Assembly (NCBI GenBank): GCA_020629795.1
Contig: JAHDCR010000007.1
Coordinates: forward strand, 7,172 to 47,283
Direction: 5' to 3'
Source of the DNA: Candidatus Altimarinota bacterium
Lineage (GTDB): Bacteria; Patescibacteriota; Gracilibacteria; BD1-5; UBA6164
Length of the DNA: 40,112 nt
Made by a program: the position numbers and the translations under genes. The notes beneath the pieces were generated by a model, which saw only the letters and a list, made by a program, of their open reading frames with translations, made no database searches and was not told the origin of the DNA. Shown here in pieces: positions 9,304 through 18,708 of this stretch; the stretch's first letter is position 1; each line of letters starts with the position of its first letter.

Positions 9304-10818
9304 CTATCCAGAAAAACCACATTCAACTAAAAAGTTGGTAACAGCTTCAACCGTTCTTCAACACGTATCAGGCGAAATCACCCAATGACGTTCATTTCAT
9401 GTTCAAGACCAATTCCAATAACAAAGTTCAGCTCTTCTAGGTTCAAAACATATTCATCAAACTTCTATTGAAGAAGATGATGATACTTTATTATCAACAT
9501 ACCCTTTAGTTGCAACGGTATCATTACTATCACTATTAGAAGTTTGGTTTCTCATTCTAATTTTTCCATTTACATCTAATCTTTGAGTTGGTCCAGAAGT
9601 TCCTATCCCAATGTTACCGTTTGAAACTCAATAAATTTTGTTGGCTATATTAAGTTGATCAGACGCTGTAGCACTCGGCACCTGTGTTGCGTATCAAATT
9701 GCTACATTTCTAGAACCTGTAGAAATATTTCTCCCTGCTTCGTATCATATACTAGTATTGAACTGTCAGGTTCTTAGTCCTCTCATAACCGAACTTCATA
9801 CTCAAGTATTTCAAGCTCAGGTAGTTACACCGTCTAAGGCTAAATGTCATACAGCTACTCCAGCATAGGAGGTAGTATCCTCTAGAGCATTAGTACCTAT
9901 TGCAATATTTGTCCCGTTTGAAGAAAGTCTTCTTAGAGCATTATACCCTAATCAAATATTATATGATCAAGTAGTGTTTGTCGTAAGAGTGTTAGGTCAA
10001 ATTCATAGATTAAATCGTCACGTTGAATTATTTCGAAGAGAAGCATATCATATTGCCGTATTATATGTTCACGAATTTCCAGTTAATACGTATGGTCAAA
10101 TTGCGGTATTAGAAAAACTATTTCCTCCACCTCTCCCAAAAGTCATTCCATTTATAGTCGCATCAGAGTACAGAGTCAATCATGCCATAGAAAAAGATTC
10201 AGAATTGTTGAGTTCACTATTTCCCACTGAATTAGCCGCAAGTGATGACGCGGTCAAAGAGTTATTTTGAATCTCTGAATCATCTATTTGGTTTTGCGCT
10301 AAATCTACTTCTCAAATACTTCCATTTTGTATTTCACTACTATCTATTGTCCCATCTTGAATAGTATCACCGTTAATACTTTCTCATACGTTTACATATC
10401 GACCATCATTATACAGTCGGTCTCACACATCATCATCTGAATTTGGATTTCAGGTTATTGAAAGTCGTCCATTAACAGATAACTTTTCTCATGGATTACT
10501 CTCTCAAATACCTATATTTGTACCCGTGTCTGTAATTGTTCCAACCTCAAAAACCTTAGTACTTGAATTCCATACTGGAACAGTATTGTCTGTGTTTATA
10601 ATATTTTGAAAGGCTAAGACGTAGTCTGATAGTATTTGTCATACTGGATCAAATATTTGTGAAATTATACTCCCAATGTATCATTTAGGCTCATAGCCAC
10701 TTGGGGTTGTGTAGTTTGATGGTTGCTTAACTTCTGTTACATTTGATGCTACTGATGCAGCCCTTACTATCCCTACACTAAGAAATAGCAGTAAAAATAT
10801 TAATATTATTTTTTTCAT
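9304..10818 (-). CDS. Exported tail-fibre/adhesin-like repeat protein
   Basis: A 504-residue protein with a clear signal peptide (MKKIILIFLLLFLSVGIVRAA). Two modules of the form NIGIGxSxPxxxLxVNG (near residues 101 and 403) are typical of phage tail-fibre-like and head-domain proteins. Between them, first come NGTI-SSEI-NGSI-type repeats. Then come about seven repeats around N-T-A-I-G-x-x-A-L and N-T-T-G, as in trimeric coiled or beta-roll stalks. The last ~55 residues hold four Cys and several Trp, perhaps a disulfide-stabilised tip. A surface adhesin or host-contact fibre is plausible for an epibiotic CPR cell. No phage genes are nearby. Confidence 0.7.
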
Positions 10819-10822
10819 AAAA

Positions 10823-10861
10823 AAAATGAGTAGTTAATATACATATATTAGCACTCATTTT
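10823..10861 (-). terminator. Hairpin with T-run directly before the fibre gene start
   Basis: Arms 10823-10831 (AAAATGAGT) and 10853-10861 (ACTCATTTT) pair perfectly. An inner 5-bp stem lies at 10835-10839/10846-10850. On the minus strand the hairpin is followed by eight T that run into the ATG of the fibre gene. It can end transcription of the upstream gene (10907-12379), or act on expression of the fibre gene. Confidence 0.5.
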
Positions 10862-10906
10862 CTTGTGTTTCAATATATTCACGTTTACAAAATGTAAGAA
10901 TATTTT

Positions 10907-12379
10907 TTAATCCGCAAAAAATGGTGGAGCAGAGGTTTGGATTGCAGGATTATATTCTATCACTAATGGGTATTTTCTATATCAAGCTTTTCCTACCTGA
11001 GATTCAGTATTAGTATCATCACCGTCTCACATTTCTGATTCATTTCAACTGTTTGCTGCGAATTGATTTCATGTTGGATTTCATTCATCATCAACCTCTG
11101 TTACTAAAAGATACCTACGCAAAAAGCTTAAATCATATTTTTTTGCAAGATTTTCATCACACAGGTTATCTTCAAAAAACGGACAAATAAATGGAGATTG
11201 TATAGCTCATCATGTTGTATTTTCTGAAAATACCGATCCATGTATATATAACTGATTTGCTAAATCTGAATCTGTAGTGTTTCCTGTAGCAATAGTTCAT
11301 CAAACAGAACTTAAAACTGACCTATCTGCATACATCACCGCATGAATATCTGTAACATCGTTATCAATTATAATATTTCAACCTATTCCAGATTTTTGTA
11401 TAGCGATGAGTCATAAGGTATCGTTATCTCATATATTATCTATTATATTACTATCAATAAATATATCACCCCCTTCAACAACTAAAGTTTTAACTCAAGA
11501 AATATCTGATGATCAGGTGACTCGCACTAAATCACCATTCAAATCTCAATAATATAAAACTGTGCCGTTCAGTAATACGGTTCATCATCAAGCTCCGTTA
11601 GTCCAACTACTATCACTCAGTGAGTTTACCTGCCTAGTTCCATTAGAAATAGGAGCCTTTAATATCGCTGCATAAACTTTTTGTAGAATATTTTTTCTGA
11701 GTCAAGATTTTTCTACATTTCATATAACTCGGATGTCATTTTCAAACTCTTCAATATTAGTATTTTCATTTTGTGATGATGTAACTCCATCAACTCGTAC
11801 ATATCTCCCCTCAGAACTATGATCAATAGAGCGATCTACAAATGCATCAAACTCTATGCCACCAAAATGCTGTGTACCAATATATTTGCTATATGCATTT
11901 CCTCATAAGTAAGAACTCAGCTCACTGTTTTCCAGACGAGGAACACAAATATATACAAAATTTCCAGTGTCAGTGTCGTTAAAATTCATTGCTCAAAACT
12001 CTTCATTATATGAGAATCCATCTAATTTGTATCAAACATGAGTGAGATTGTCATCACAGTTTGTAACTATCTCTGAAGTAATACTGACTCTTTGAGAATT
12101 TCAAGGGTAAACACTATAATCCATTTCAAATGGTCAATAAACAGTGTCATGATAAAATCCAGTAAAATAATCCCCCTCTAAGCTTGTGTCATTATCAAGA
12201 TTAATAATCTTTATTGCTCCATCTTGTATATAGAGCTCTTGTCCATCATAAGACTTTGGTCAGGATGCATCATTTGTTGTTTCAGAAATAATAACCCGTA
12301 TTGTATTTGCAGCATAGACAGCTCAAAAAAGTGTTAGTGGTATCAATAATATCCCTATCAAAGTTTTATTATTCATCAT
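10907..12379 (-). CDS. Exported protein with beta-helix-like central region
   Basis: A 490-residue protein beginning MMNNKTLIGILLIPLTLFGAVYAA, a typical signal peptide or anchor; the second Met (12376) is an equally good start. The middle is a stretch of short beta segments with Gly/Asn turns (IDSNIIDN, GNIIIDNDVTDIHAVMYADRS, LYIHGSVFSENTTGGA) that suggests a right-handed beta-helix or polymer-forming fold. The C-terminus is Asp/Asn-rich and ends in a Pro/Phe motif. From memory, similar architectures occur in CPR surface proteins near pilus genes, but no pilin genes are visible here. Function unknown. Confidence 0.65.
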
Positions 12380-12466
12380 CTCATAAGATTTATTTATAAA
12401 TTGCACATACTCTACCGAATTTCATACCTCAAACAAAAAATCTCACCAAATTATACCTATACAAAA

Positions 12467-12500
12467 AAAAATAATCTCTTATAATTAAGAGATTATTTTT
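12467..12500 (-). terminator. Rho-independent terminator after the lipoprotein gene
   Basis: A 15-bp perfect stem (12467-12481 with 12486-12500) with a TAAT loop and A/T runs on both sides can work in either direction. It lies 21 nt past the lipoprotein stop and about 90 nt before the next minus-strand gene. Confidence 0.75.
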
Positions 12501-12520
12501 AATAAGTTTTACAAAAAATA

Positions 12521-12880
12521 CTATTGAACAGTAGTTTCAGCGTCAACTTCCATCATTGCATCGTCTTCCATCATTGCATCGTCTTCCATCATTTCTTCGT
12601 CAGACATATCATCTTCCATCATAGCGTCATCACCAGTAGAAGCGTCATCCATCATTTCTTCATCTGTCATGTCAGCGTCATCAACACCATCCATTTCATC
12701 TTCTATAATTTCAGAGTCATCGTCACCGTCAACAAAATCAACAACTTCTTCAGTACCTTCAACTACAGTATCAACTACAGCTTCACCACCTTCAACAACA
12801 GTATCTATAGCTTCATCAGCACCACAAGAAGCAAGAGCCATTAGAGCTACTAACATCATTACACCTAGTACGTTTTTCAT
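12521..12880 (-). CDS. Acidic, Met-rich repetitive lipoprotein
   Basis: A 119-residue protein with a short signal peptide ending in a lipobox (LASC, Cys at about residue 19), so it is probably lipid-anchored outside the cytoplasmic membrane. The mature part is almost entirely Asp, Glu, Met, Val and Ala. It contains VVEG/VVDTVVEG repeats, then tandem DDAMMEDD/DEEMMEDD units (12533-12660). No Lys or Arg follows the signal region, so the protein is extremely acidic. The family is not recognised; cation binding or surface charge are possible roles. The stop is TAG. A terminator follows, and the FecR-like gene is divergent upstream. Confidence 0.75.
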   Translation of the reverse strand: MKNVLGVMMLVALMALASCGADEAIDTVVEGGEAVVDTVVEGTEEVVDFVDGDDDSEIIEDEMDGVDDADMTDEEMMDDASTGDDAMMEDDMSDEEMMEDDAMMEDDAMMEVDAETTVQ

Positions 12881-13000
12881 AATTTTAATTGTAAAACAAA
12901 ATAAACTAGCCCGCAGATTATAGGGATAACTCTGACCTTTCCAAAAAATACATATATACTATTACTTATTTTATTGTATAATTTTATACTAATTGCTTTT

Positions 13001-13029
13001 TCTTGTATTTATAAACTTTTAGTTATAAT
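13001..13029 (+). promoter_or_regulatory. Possible promoter of the FecR-like gene
   Basis: TCTTGT (13001-13006) and TATAAT (13024-13029) are spaced by 17 bp, 34 nt before the ATG. The -35 box is weak. They lie in the 183-bp divergent region shared with the lipoprotein gene. Confidence 0.35.
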
Positions 13030-13063
13030 TATCTATATTATATTTCAATAAGATATAGCCCTC

Positions 13064-14575
13064 ATGAGTCGAAATAGAAGTAGAAATGCAATGCAAAATA
13101 CCTTTAAGGATTATTTAGTTCCAATAGTAGGTTGAGTCATACTTATAATACTGTTATTTAGTGTTTTTTGAGGAGATGATACTCAAACGTCTACAAATAC
13201 TGAAACGAGCGAAAATATAAATCCTGTTAGTGTTAATTTTTCGACTGAAGGAACTCAAGCATTTATTATGTATCCATGAGATGAGAGAAAAGAAATACAA
13301 CAGTGAGCTTCTCTCTATAAGTGAGAAAGCGTAATTGTTAAGGAATGAATTGTTAATCTTACTTTTGAGAATAATAACAGTATATCACTCAATAAGGTAG
13401 CTGAGTTAAAATACAATGAAGATGCGAGCCTTTCGCTATACAGTAGTGATGCCTGGGTTACACTTGCTGAAAATACCAAAATTGCAATGAGATATGTAAA
13501 TATTGAATCTCCGGCTGGTAGTATTCTCTCCCTCACTCAAAATGAAGCAAGTAGTACTATATATGTCTTGGACTGAAGCGCTAAAATAACGAATCTATGA
13601 TGAGCTGCAACTTCAATGGTTTCATGACAAAAACTTAGTATAGCTCGACAATATGCTGCAGACTGAGAAGCAGATCTTGCGTGAGATAAATGAAATATTG
13701 ATAGTTATTTTAAAAGTAGTGACTGGTTTATTGAGAATGACGGAATAAGTGTATTAAATAAAGCTAGTAGTGAAGAGCAGGAAGAAAATAACGAATCCAC
13801 AGACCTTAGCTCTACTGGCAGTTTACAATGAGAAGTATGAGTTTTCCTCAGTTTTGACAGTATCAGAGATGAGTGAAACATTGATGCAGCTTCGATTGAT
13901 ATTACTGGAAAAGTTTTGAGTGAATCTGTAGAACTTGTAACCATTAACGGAAAACAAGCTGAAATATCTGCCGATAAAACATTTGTTGTCACGCAAGTAA
14001 GCACAAATCAAAGTGTAAATGATATAGTAGTTAAGATTTATGATGATAATAGAGCTGTATTAGATAAAAATGTTATAACACTTTATAATTGAAATCCTAG
14101 TACTAACACAAATACTCCTAACCAAAACTCCTGATCTGAAACAAGCACTTCTCAAACAACATCTGACACTAACTCTCAAGGGGTTACGACATTTTGAGTT
14201 GATGCAACAAATTTTGTATTTACGCAACCTGCTGCAAGTGGAAAATTTTCAACTACAGGTTCTGAAGTAACAATTAGAGGATTAACCACAGCTGAAAATA
14301 TTTCTAAAGTTGAAGTTAACGGTTTTAAACTCGCATCGTTTAATGGGAGTACTTGGAGGTACCACGCATTTGAAAGATTTGAAACACTTGAATCAGGAAC
14401 GAATCAATATCGGGTTGATTACTACTGAGAAAATGGCTCTATAGTTTATACTGATTACTATACGATTGTTAAAAGAGATGAAGAAGCTCAGACTCAAACT
14501 ACCCCAGAGCCAGAGCAAGAAAGTGAAGAATCTGAAGATACAACAATACCACCAGAAGAAGATCTCTTTCAATAA
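13064..14575 (+). CDS. Membrane-anchored FecR-like protein with Ig-like domains
   Basis: A 503-residue protein. A basic N-terminus (MSRNRSRN) is followed by one membrane helix at about residues 18-36, so most of the chain is outside the cell. Residues about 60-210 show the FecR pattern: a threshold segment (GASLYKGESVIVKEG), a beta-rich middle, and a closing GSAKITNLGG. Two Ig/bacterial-adhesion-like segments follow (about 265-345 and 385-470). They are separated by a Ser/Thr/Asn/Gln linker, and the C-terminus is Pro/Glu-rich. FecR-like domains without a TonB or sigma-factor partner occur in surface proteins of many bacteria. No sigma factor is encoded nearby. Confidence 0.7.
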
Positions 14576-14586
14576 TAACTACATAT

Positions 14587-14617
14587 AAAAAAGCTTAGAA
14601 AATTTCTAAGCTTTTTT
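14587..14617. terminator. Bidirectional terminator between convergent genes
   Basis: AAAAAAGCTTAGAAA (14587-14601) pairs with TTTCTAAGCTTTTTT (14603-14617). It lies between the TAA of the FecR-like gene and the TAA of the opposing small gene, with T-runs on both strands. Confidence 0.8.
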
Positions 14618-14618
14618 A

Positions 14619-14948
14619 TTAACAAGAACATCACGTCCCACACGAACCATTTTCATCTTTAGAACCACATCATCAAGCTGAACCTCATCATATTATCGAG
14701 ATAAACATAGATTTTAACTCCTCTGGCTCTGGAATGAGTCATTCAAATATCATATCTTTAAAATTAATACTTTCTTCCTCTATAATAAGAGCTGACTGCT
14801 CTGTGATATTTAACTCCTCTTTGATACTACTATCATTTGTAGTCTCAACGATTACAAAGTCTGTTAGACCCAGCTCTTCTAAAACGAGCCGAATCTTATC
14901 AGTTAAAGTACTTGCTTGCTCTCATTTTCCCCATACACATACTTTCAT
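14619..14948 (-). CDS. Thioredoxin-fold-like protein lacking CxxC, with Cys-rich tail
   Basis: A 109-residue protein. The first ~80 residues (MKVCVWGKGEQ..LVLEELGLTDFVIVETTND..) resemble small thioredoxin_3 / redox-active disulfide protein 2 domains. The usual CxxC after the first strand is replaced by GKGEQA. The last ~23 residues are Gly/Ser-rich with four Cys (GGCGSKDENGSCGTGCSC), a possible metal- or disulfide-forming tail. Several Gly in the tail are TGA. It follows rplY by 75 nt, but a terminator lies between them. The assignment to the fold is by pattern only. Confidence 0.6.
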
Positions 14949-14975
14949 AGTGTTCTTAAATTATTTTTAATATAA

Positions 14976-15008
14976 AAAACTTCCTCTAGATTGTATAGAG
15001 GAAGTTTT
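14976..15008 (-). terminator. Rho-independent terminator after rplY
   Basis: A 13-bp stem AAAACTTCCTCTA (14976-14988) / TAGAGGAAGTTTT (14996-15008) with a 7-nt loop lies 15 nt past the rplY stop, with Ts following on the minus strand. Confidence 0.8.
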
Positions 15009-15023
15009 GTTTTTCAATTTTAA

Positions 15024-15671
15024 CTATGCGTTTTCTTCTGTGTTTTCTCCTTCTGCTGGAGTTTCACCTTCTGGAGTTTCACCTTCTTCAGATTCATCAC
15101 TCTCTTCTTCTTCAACCACTACTTTTGGAGCACTACAAGTTACAATCGTATCTTCATCATGGAGGTGTGTTTCATATTTTTCTGTATCAATACCAAGATC
15201 TGAGAATCTAATTGCATCTCATTCTTCTTTTAATACAGATAAATCAACGTCAAAATGATCTTTTAAATCTCTTGGAAGACATTTAACCTCTATTTCTTTA
15301 ATAACTTCTTGAACTACACATCCTTCTTTTGTAGCTGGAGCTTCACCCACAAAGTTTAGATGAATATTTGCAGTAAGTTTTTCACCTCTAGTAATTGCGT
15401 AAAAATCTACATGAGTAAATTCTCCACTTACTGGATGTTTTTGAGTTTGTTGAATAAGAACTTCTAATTCAAGTTTTCCAACTTTTAGGCTTACGATATT
15501 ACTCTCACCTGCTCCTCTATGAAGTCTGAGAAAATCAGAAGCATCACAAATTAAAGAAATTGGTTCTTGAGTTTTTCCGTAGACAACACCTGGAACCTTT
15601 CTTTCGGCTCTAAGTTGAGATGTTTTTTGGTTTACATCTCTGATGTCAGCTGATATAGCAAATGATGTCAT
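15024..15671 (-). CDS. rplY: 50S ribosomal protein L25 (CTC/TL5 form)
   Basis: Binds 5S rRNA in the large subunit. The 215-residue product is the long form: an N-terminal L25 domain (about 1-95, with RKVPGVVYG and HVDFYAI) and the C-terminal beta domain seen in general stress protein CTC. It ends in an acidic, low-complexity tail with EGETPEGETPAEGE repeats. Only one TGA (about residue 151) interrupts it under the standard code. The ATG follows a good promoter, and a terminator closes the unit. The stop is TAG. Confidence 0.92.
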
Positions 15672-15721
15672 AGTTTCTAATAAACAAAGTAAATTTCTTG
15701 TATTTCAAAGAAAGCTCACAG

Positions 15722-15749
15722 ATTGTATATAAAAAGCTATTTCTTGCAA
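15722..15749 (-). promoter_or_regulatory. Predicted promoter of rplY
   Basis: On the minus strand TTGCAA (15749-15744) and TACAAT (15727-15722) are spaced by 16 bp, about 50 nt before the rplY ATG. The plus strand of the same divergent region has a TATAAT at 15812-15817 upstream of yebC without a clear -35 box. Confidence 0.45.
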
Positions 15750-15849
15750 AAGTTTTTTCTTTTTTTCTGAGTAAGTTATGACTCTCAAATCTTTACAAGT
15801 AAAACAAATAGTATAATATACTATAAATTACCTTATTAATTATACATAT

Positions 15850-16620
15850 ATGTGAAGAGGTCCTGTAGTACAAGCCCGTAAAAATGCCGTAAATGCTGTA
15901 AAGTGAAAAGTATTTTCTATGCATGCCAAACTTATTGCAATCGCAGCTCAAAAATGATGAAACCCTGAAGACAACCCTACCCTTGCTACACTAATACACA
16001 AAGCAAAAAAAGAATGAGTCCCAAACGACACCATAGATAGAGCTATTAAAAAATGAACAGGTGAAGATAAAGATGCAGCACAAATATCTGAAATTATTTA
16101 TGAATGATATGCTCCAGGATGAGTAGCCCTACTCATATCTACACTCACTGATAATAAAAATAGAACGGTTTCTAATGTGAGAAGTATATTTTCAAAATAT
16201 GGATGAAATATGTGAGAATCTGGTGCAGTTTCTTGGATGTTCCACTCAAAATGAGTTATATTTATTGACCCAAGCTTACACAGCTATGAGAGTATAGAAG
16301 AGCTCGTTTTTGAAACAGATGCGCAGGATATAATGCTCGAAGCTGGATATGTAAAAATTATTACAGCACCTGAGGATTTACAGAGTGTTGAAGATTTTTT
16401 CGTAAATAAAAATATATCGATTTTTGAATCTAAGCTTGATTATATACCAGATAATGAAATGGAAATCGACGATTTTGATAAAGCTCTGAAATTTACAAAA
16501 ATGATTGAAGCCTTTGAAGAGGACGAAGATGTAAATATAGTTTCAAGTAATGAAATTATTTCTGAAGAATTACAGAAACAAGTAGATGAATTTATAGAAA
16601 AAAATACATTTAGAACATAA
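15850..16620 (+). CDS. yebC: YebC/PmpR family protein
   Basis: A 256-residue cytoplasmic protein of the YebC family, implicated in transcription control and, in recent work, in helping ribosomes through difficult stretches. The N-terminus MGRGPVVQARKNAVNAVKGK is a variant of the usual start, in which the second residue is a TGA Gly. NPTLATLIHKAKKEGVPNDTIDRAIKKG and YEGYAPGGVALLI match the conserved first and second domains. The length is normal for the family. It is divergent from rplY and ends in a strong hairpin. Confidence 0.9.
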
Positions 16621-16650
16621 AATAAAAAGAGCTGTAAGCTCTTTTTATTT
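16620..16650. terminator. Terminator between yebC and the convergent PP2C-like gene
   Basis: A 14-bp stem AAATAAAAAGAGCT (16620-16633) / AGCTCTTTTTATTT (16637-16650) has a 3-nt loop. It overlaps the last base of the yebC stop, and its right arm contains the opposing gene's TAA (16645-16647). Confidence 0.75.
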
Positions 16651-18558
16651 TACTATCAATCCATTATCACTTACCTCAAATTCTAATTTATACACTCAAT
16701 TACTACTCGCTACGAAAATTTCATTATCATTATCTACATAAAAATCATCGATTACAATATCCTTTCATTCTACTTGGCCTATGTAATTTAAAGATTTAGT
16801 ATCTCTAAAGTTTGTAGTATTTGGCTGAAATACAAGAATTCTATTATCTAATAACATATATACGTACGAGAGATTTATTCTGGCTCTTATAGATGGAAGT
16901 TTCTCAGAGTCTAAATTATCAAAGTTATAATTTTTAGGGAGATTATTTAAAACCAGTGATTCTAATCTATACTGAGGTGATCTGAAAAGTTTTACAACAC
17001 TTCCATCAAGCTTCAATATGTATATTCAACCATCAATTGCGAGAGATAATATTCTTCCCGTATTTATGGCATCTTCATCTGTAAGATATGCAACACCAGC
17101 ATTATAATTTTGACCATTTTTACTATGCATGAGTATCTGATTCTTTTGATCTGAAAGCATATATATATTTGAAGCATAAGACGTTACTATTGGAGAGTCT
17201 CCCCATCTATCTTGATCTAACACATCACTATAAGAAAAGAAATTATTTTTTGCAAAATTAACAACCTTTCATGAATCCGTCAAAAGAACTATATTAGTAT
17301 CAAAAATAGTAGCATCTACAAAACTATCCCCCTCTGACATATCTGTAAATACGTGTTTTTCAGATTCTTGTCATGAAAATATTGGACCTGTAACTCCGTC
17401 AGGGTGAACAACATACACTTTATTACTAATACTAACAATCTTTACTATTTTTTCTCCCGTATCACCAAAACTATAGACTGTATTTTCACTATTTGTTATA
17501 AATGCTTCAATACCATTAAATTGTTTTTGGAGTATTCCGATTCTATCTTTTAAGATTTGCACATCAGAGAGAAAAAGTTTTTCAGCCTCCAGCTTCTCAA
17601 TGATATCATTTGCCTCTTGTATATTCAGAGTAAAAGTATCTTCATTATTTATATTTTGACTCGCAATTTGTATATTTCATTGTGCTGATATGAGCTCCTG
17701 TTTTAAGCTATCAGTTGAGCTAACAGTATTAGCGACACTTAAAAAACTTGAAAGAATCACATAGAGAAATACAGCTGACAAAAGAGCTCCAACTCAAAGC
17801 AATATTTGTTTTACTTGCTTTGATTGAGTAATAATCCTATCTTTAATATGATACACATATCAGAGTGCTCTTTTTACAAAAACATTATCACAGGCTTTAA
17901 GAACGTAGTGTGATATTTTTTCATAATTAAATCTTGATGGTTTTGCATCAGCAGATGTTTTTTGAAAATGTATTATTCCAGCGTTCTTTGAAATATTTTC
18001 TCATACAAGAATATCATGCATATTTTCAGCAGATGTTTTAATGTTGAGATTATAGAGACCATCAGCAATATCATCTCTTGAAAGAACATCAAGTAACCTC
18101 ATCGTTGAAAGAATCATAACCTCTCCAGAAGCTATATCTCAAGATGAAATAAATGAAAAATCCTTGCTTCTATCGTCACTGTCAGTTGCCTCAATAATAT
18201 CACGTCCACTATTGAAGAGATAACATGAAGCCTTTCATACTGTTGAAAATAAAAATGTTTTTTTACTATACACTCCGACAATTGCGTGAAGTCATTTTAT
18301 CTTTCCATCTTCATGCTTCCAGTTTCTCAGAAATGCATTAATGTTTTCAAGTGCATTAGAAAAATCTTTGTACACATTTTTAGGATGAATTCTATCTATA
18401 ATAGCATCAGTAATCTTGTGATACAGTAAATCTGCTAGACTTTGATCTTTACAACTAAAGAGTATAAAACAATCAAGATTTTCATCTAGATTGAGACTAT
18501 AAGATTTGATGATGTTTTCTCACCCAACATCAATTTTTTTCAGGTCTGTTTGTAGCAT
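16645..18558 (-). CDS. PP2C-like / coiled-coil / propeller-like membrane protein
   Basis: A 637-residue protein in three parts. Residues 1-170 resemble a divergent PP2C/SpoIIE-type phosphatase fold: HAIVGVYSKKTFLFSTVGKASCYLF, then SSGDIASGEVMILSTMRLLDVLS, which echoes the SDGLxDxL segment. The metal-binding Asp motifs are not obvious, so activity is doubtful. One membrane helix is at about 251-275, followed by a predicted coiled coil to about 345. The extracellular remainder (350-637) has repeated short strands with Asp/Gly turns (VYVVHPDGV, IVLLTDSGKV, IYILKLDGSV, EIFVASSNGV) that suggest a beta-propeller. A membrane sensor is a possible reading, with an outside propeller and an inside phosphatase-like domain. 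Confidence 0.6.
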
Positions 18559-18649
18559 TTTTCGTGAAAATATTTAAAAGTATTTATAGTAAAAATAATA
18601 TCCTCTAGAGCTCTCTTGTCAAAGAAAAAAGACAATAAGTGCTTTTGTT

Positions 18650-18676
18650 TTGATATTTGAGTAAGCTTGATATAAT
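18650..18676 (+). promoter_or_regulatory. Possible promoter of murA
   Basis: TTGATA (18650-18655) and a consensus TATAAT (18671-18676) are only 15 bp apart, shorter than ideal. The murA ATG is 32 nt past the -10 box. Confidence 0.4.
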
Positions 18677-18708
18677 ACTGTCACAATGCTAATAATTAAC
18701 TATAAAAT

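Noticed and set aside
12524-12844. Plus-strand His/Phe-rich open frame
   Set aside because: It is the complement of the repetitive Asp/Met-coding lipoprotein gene; the composition follows from the repeat.
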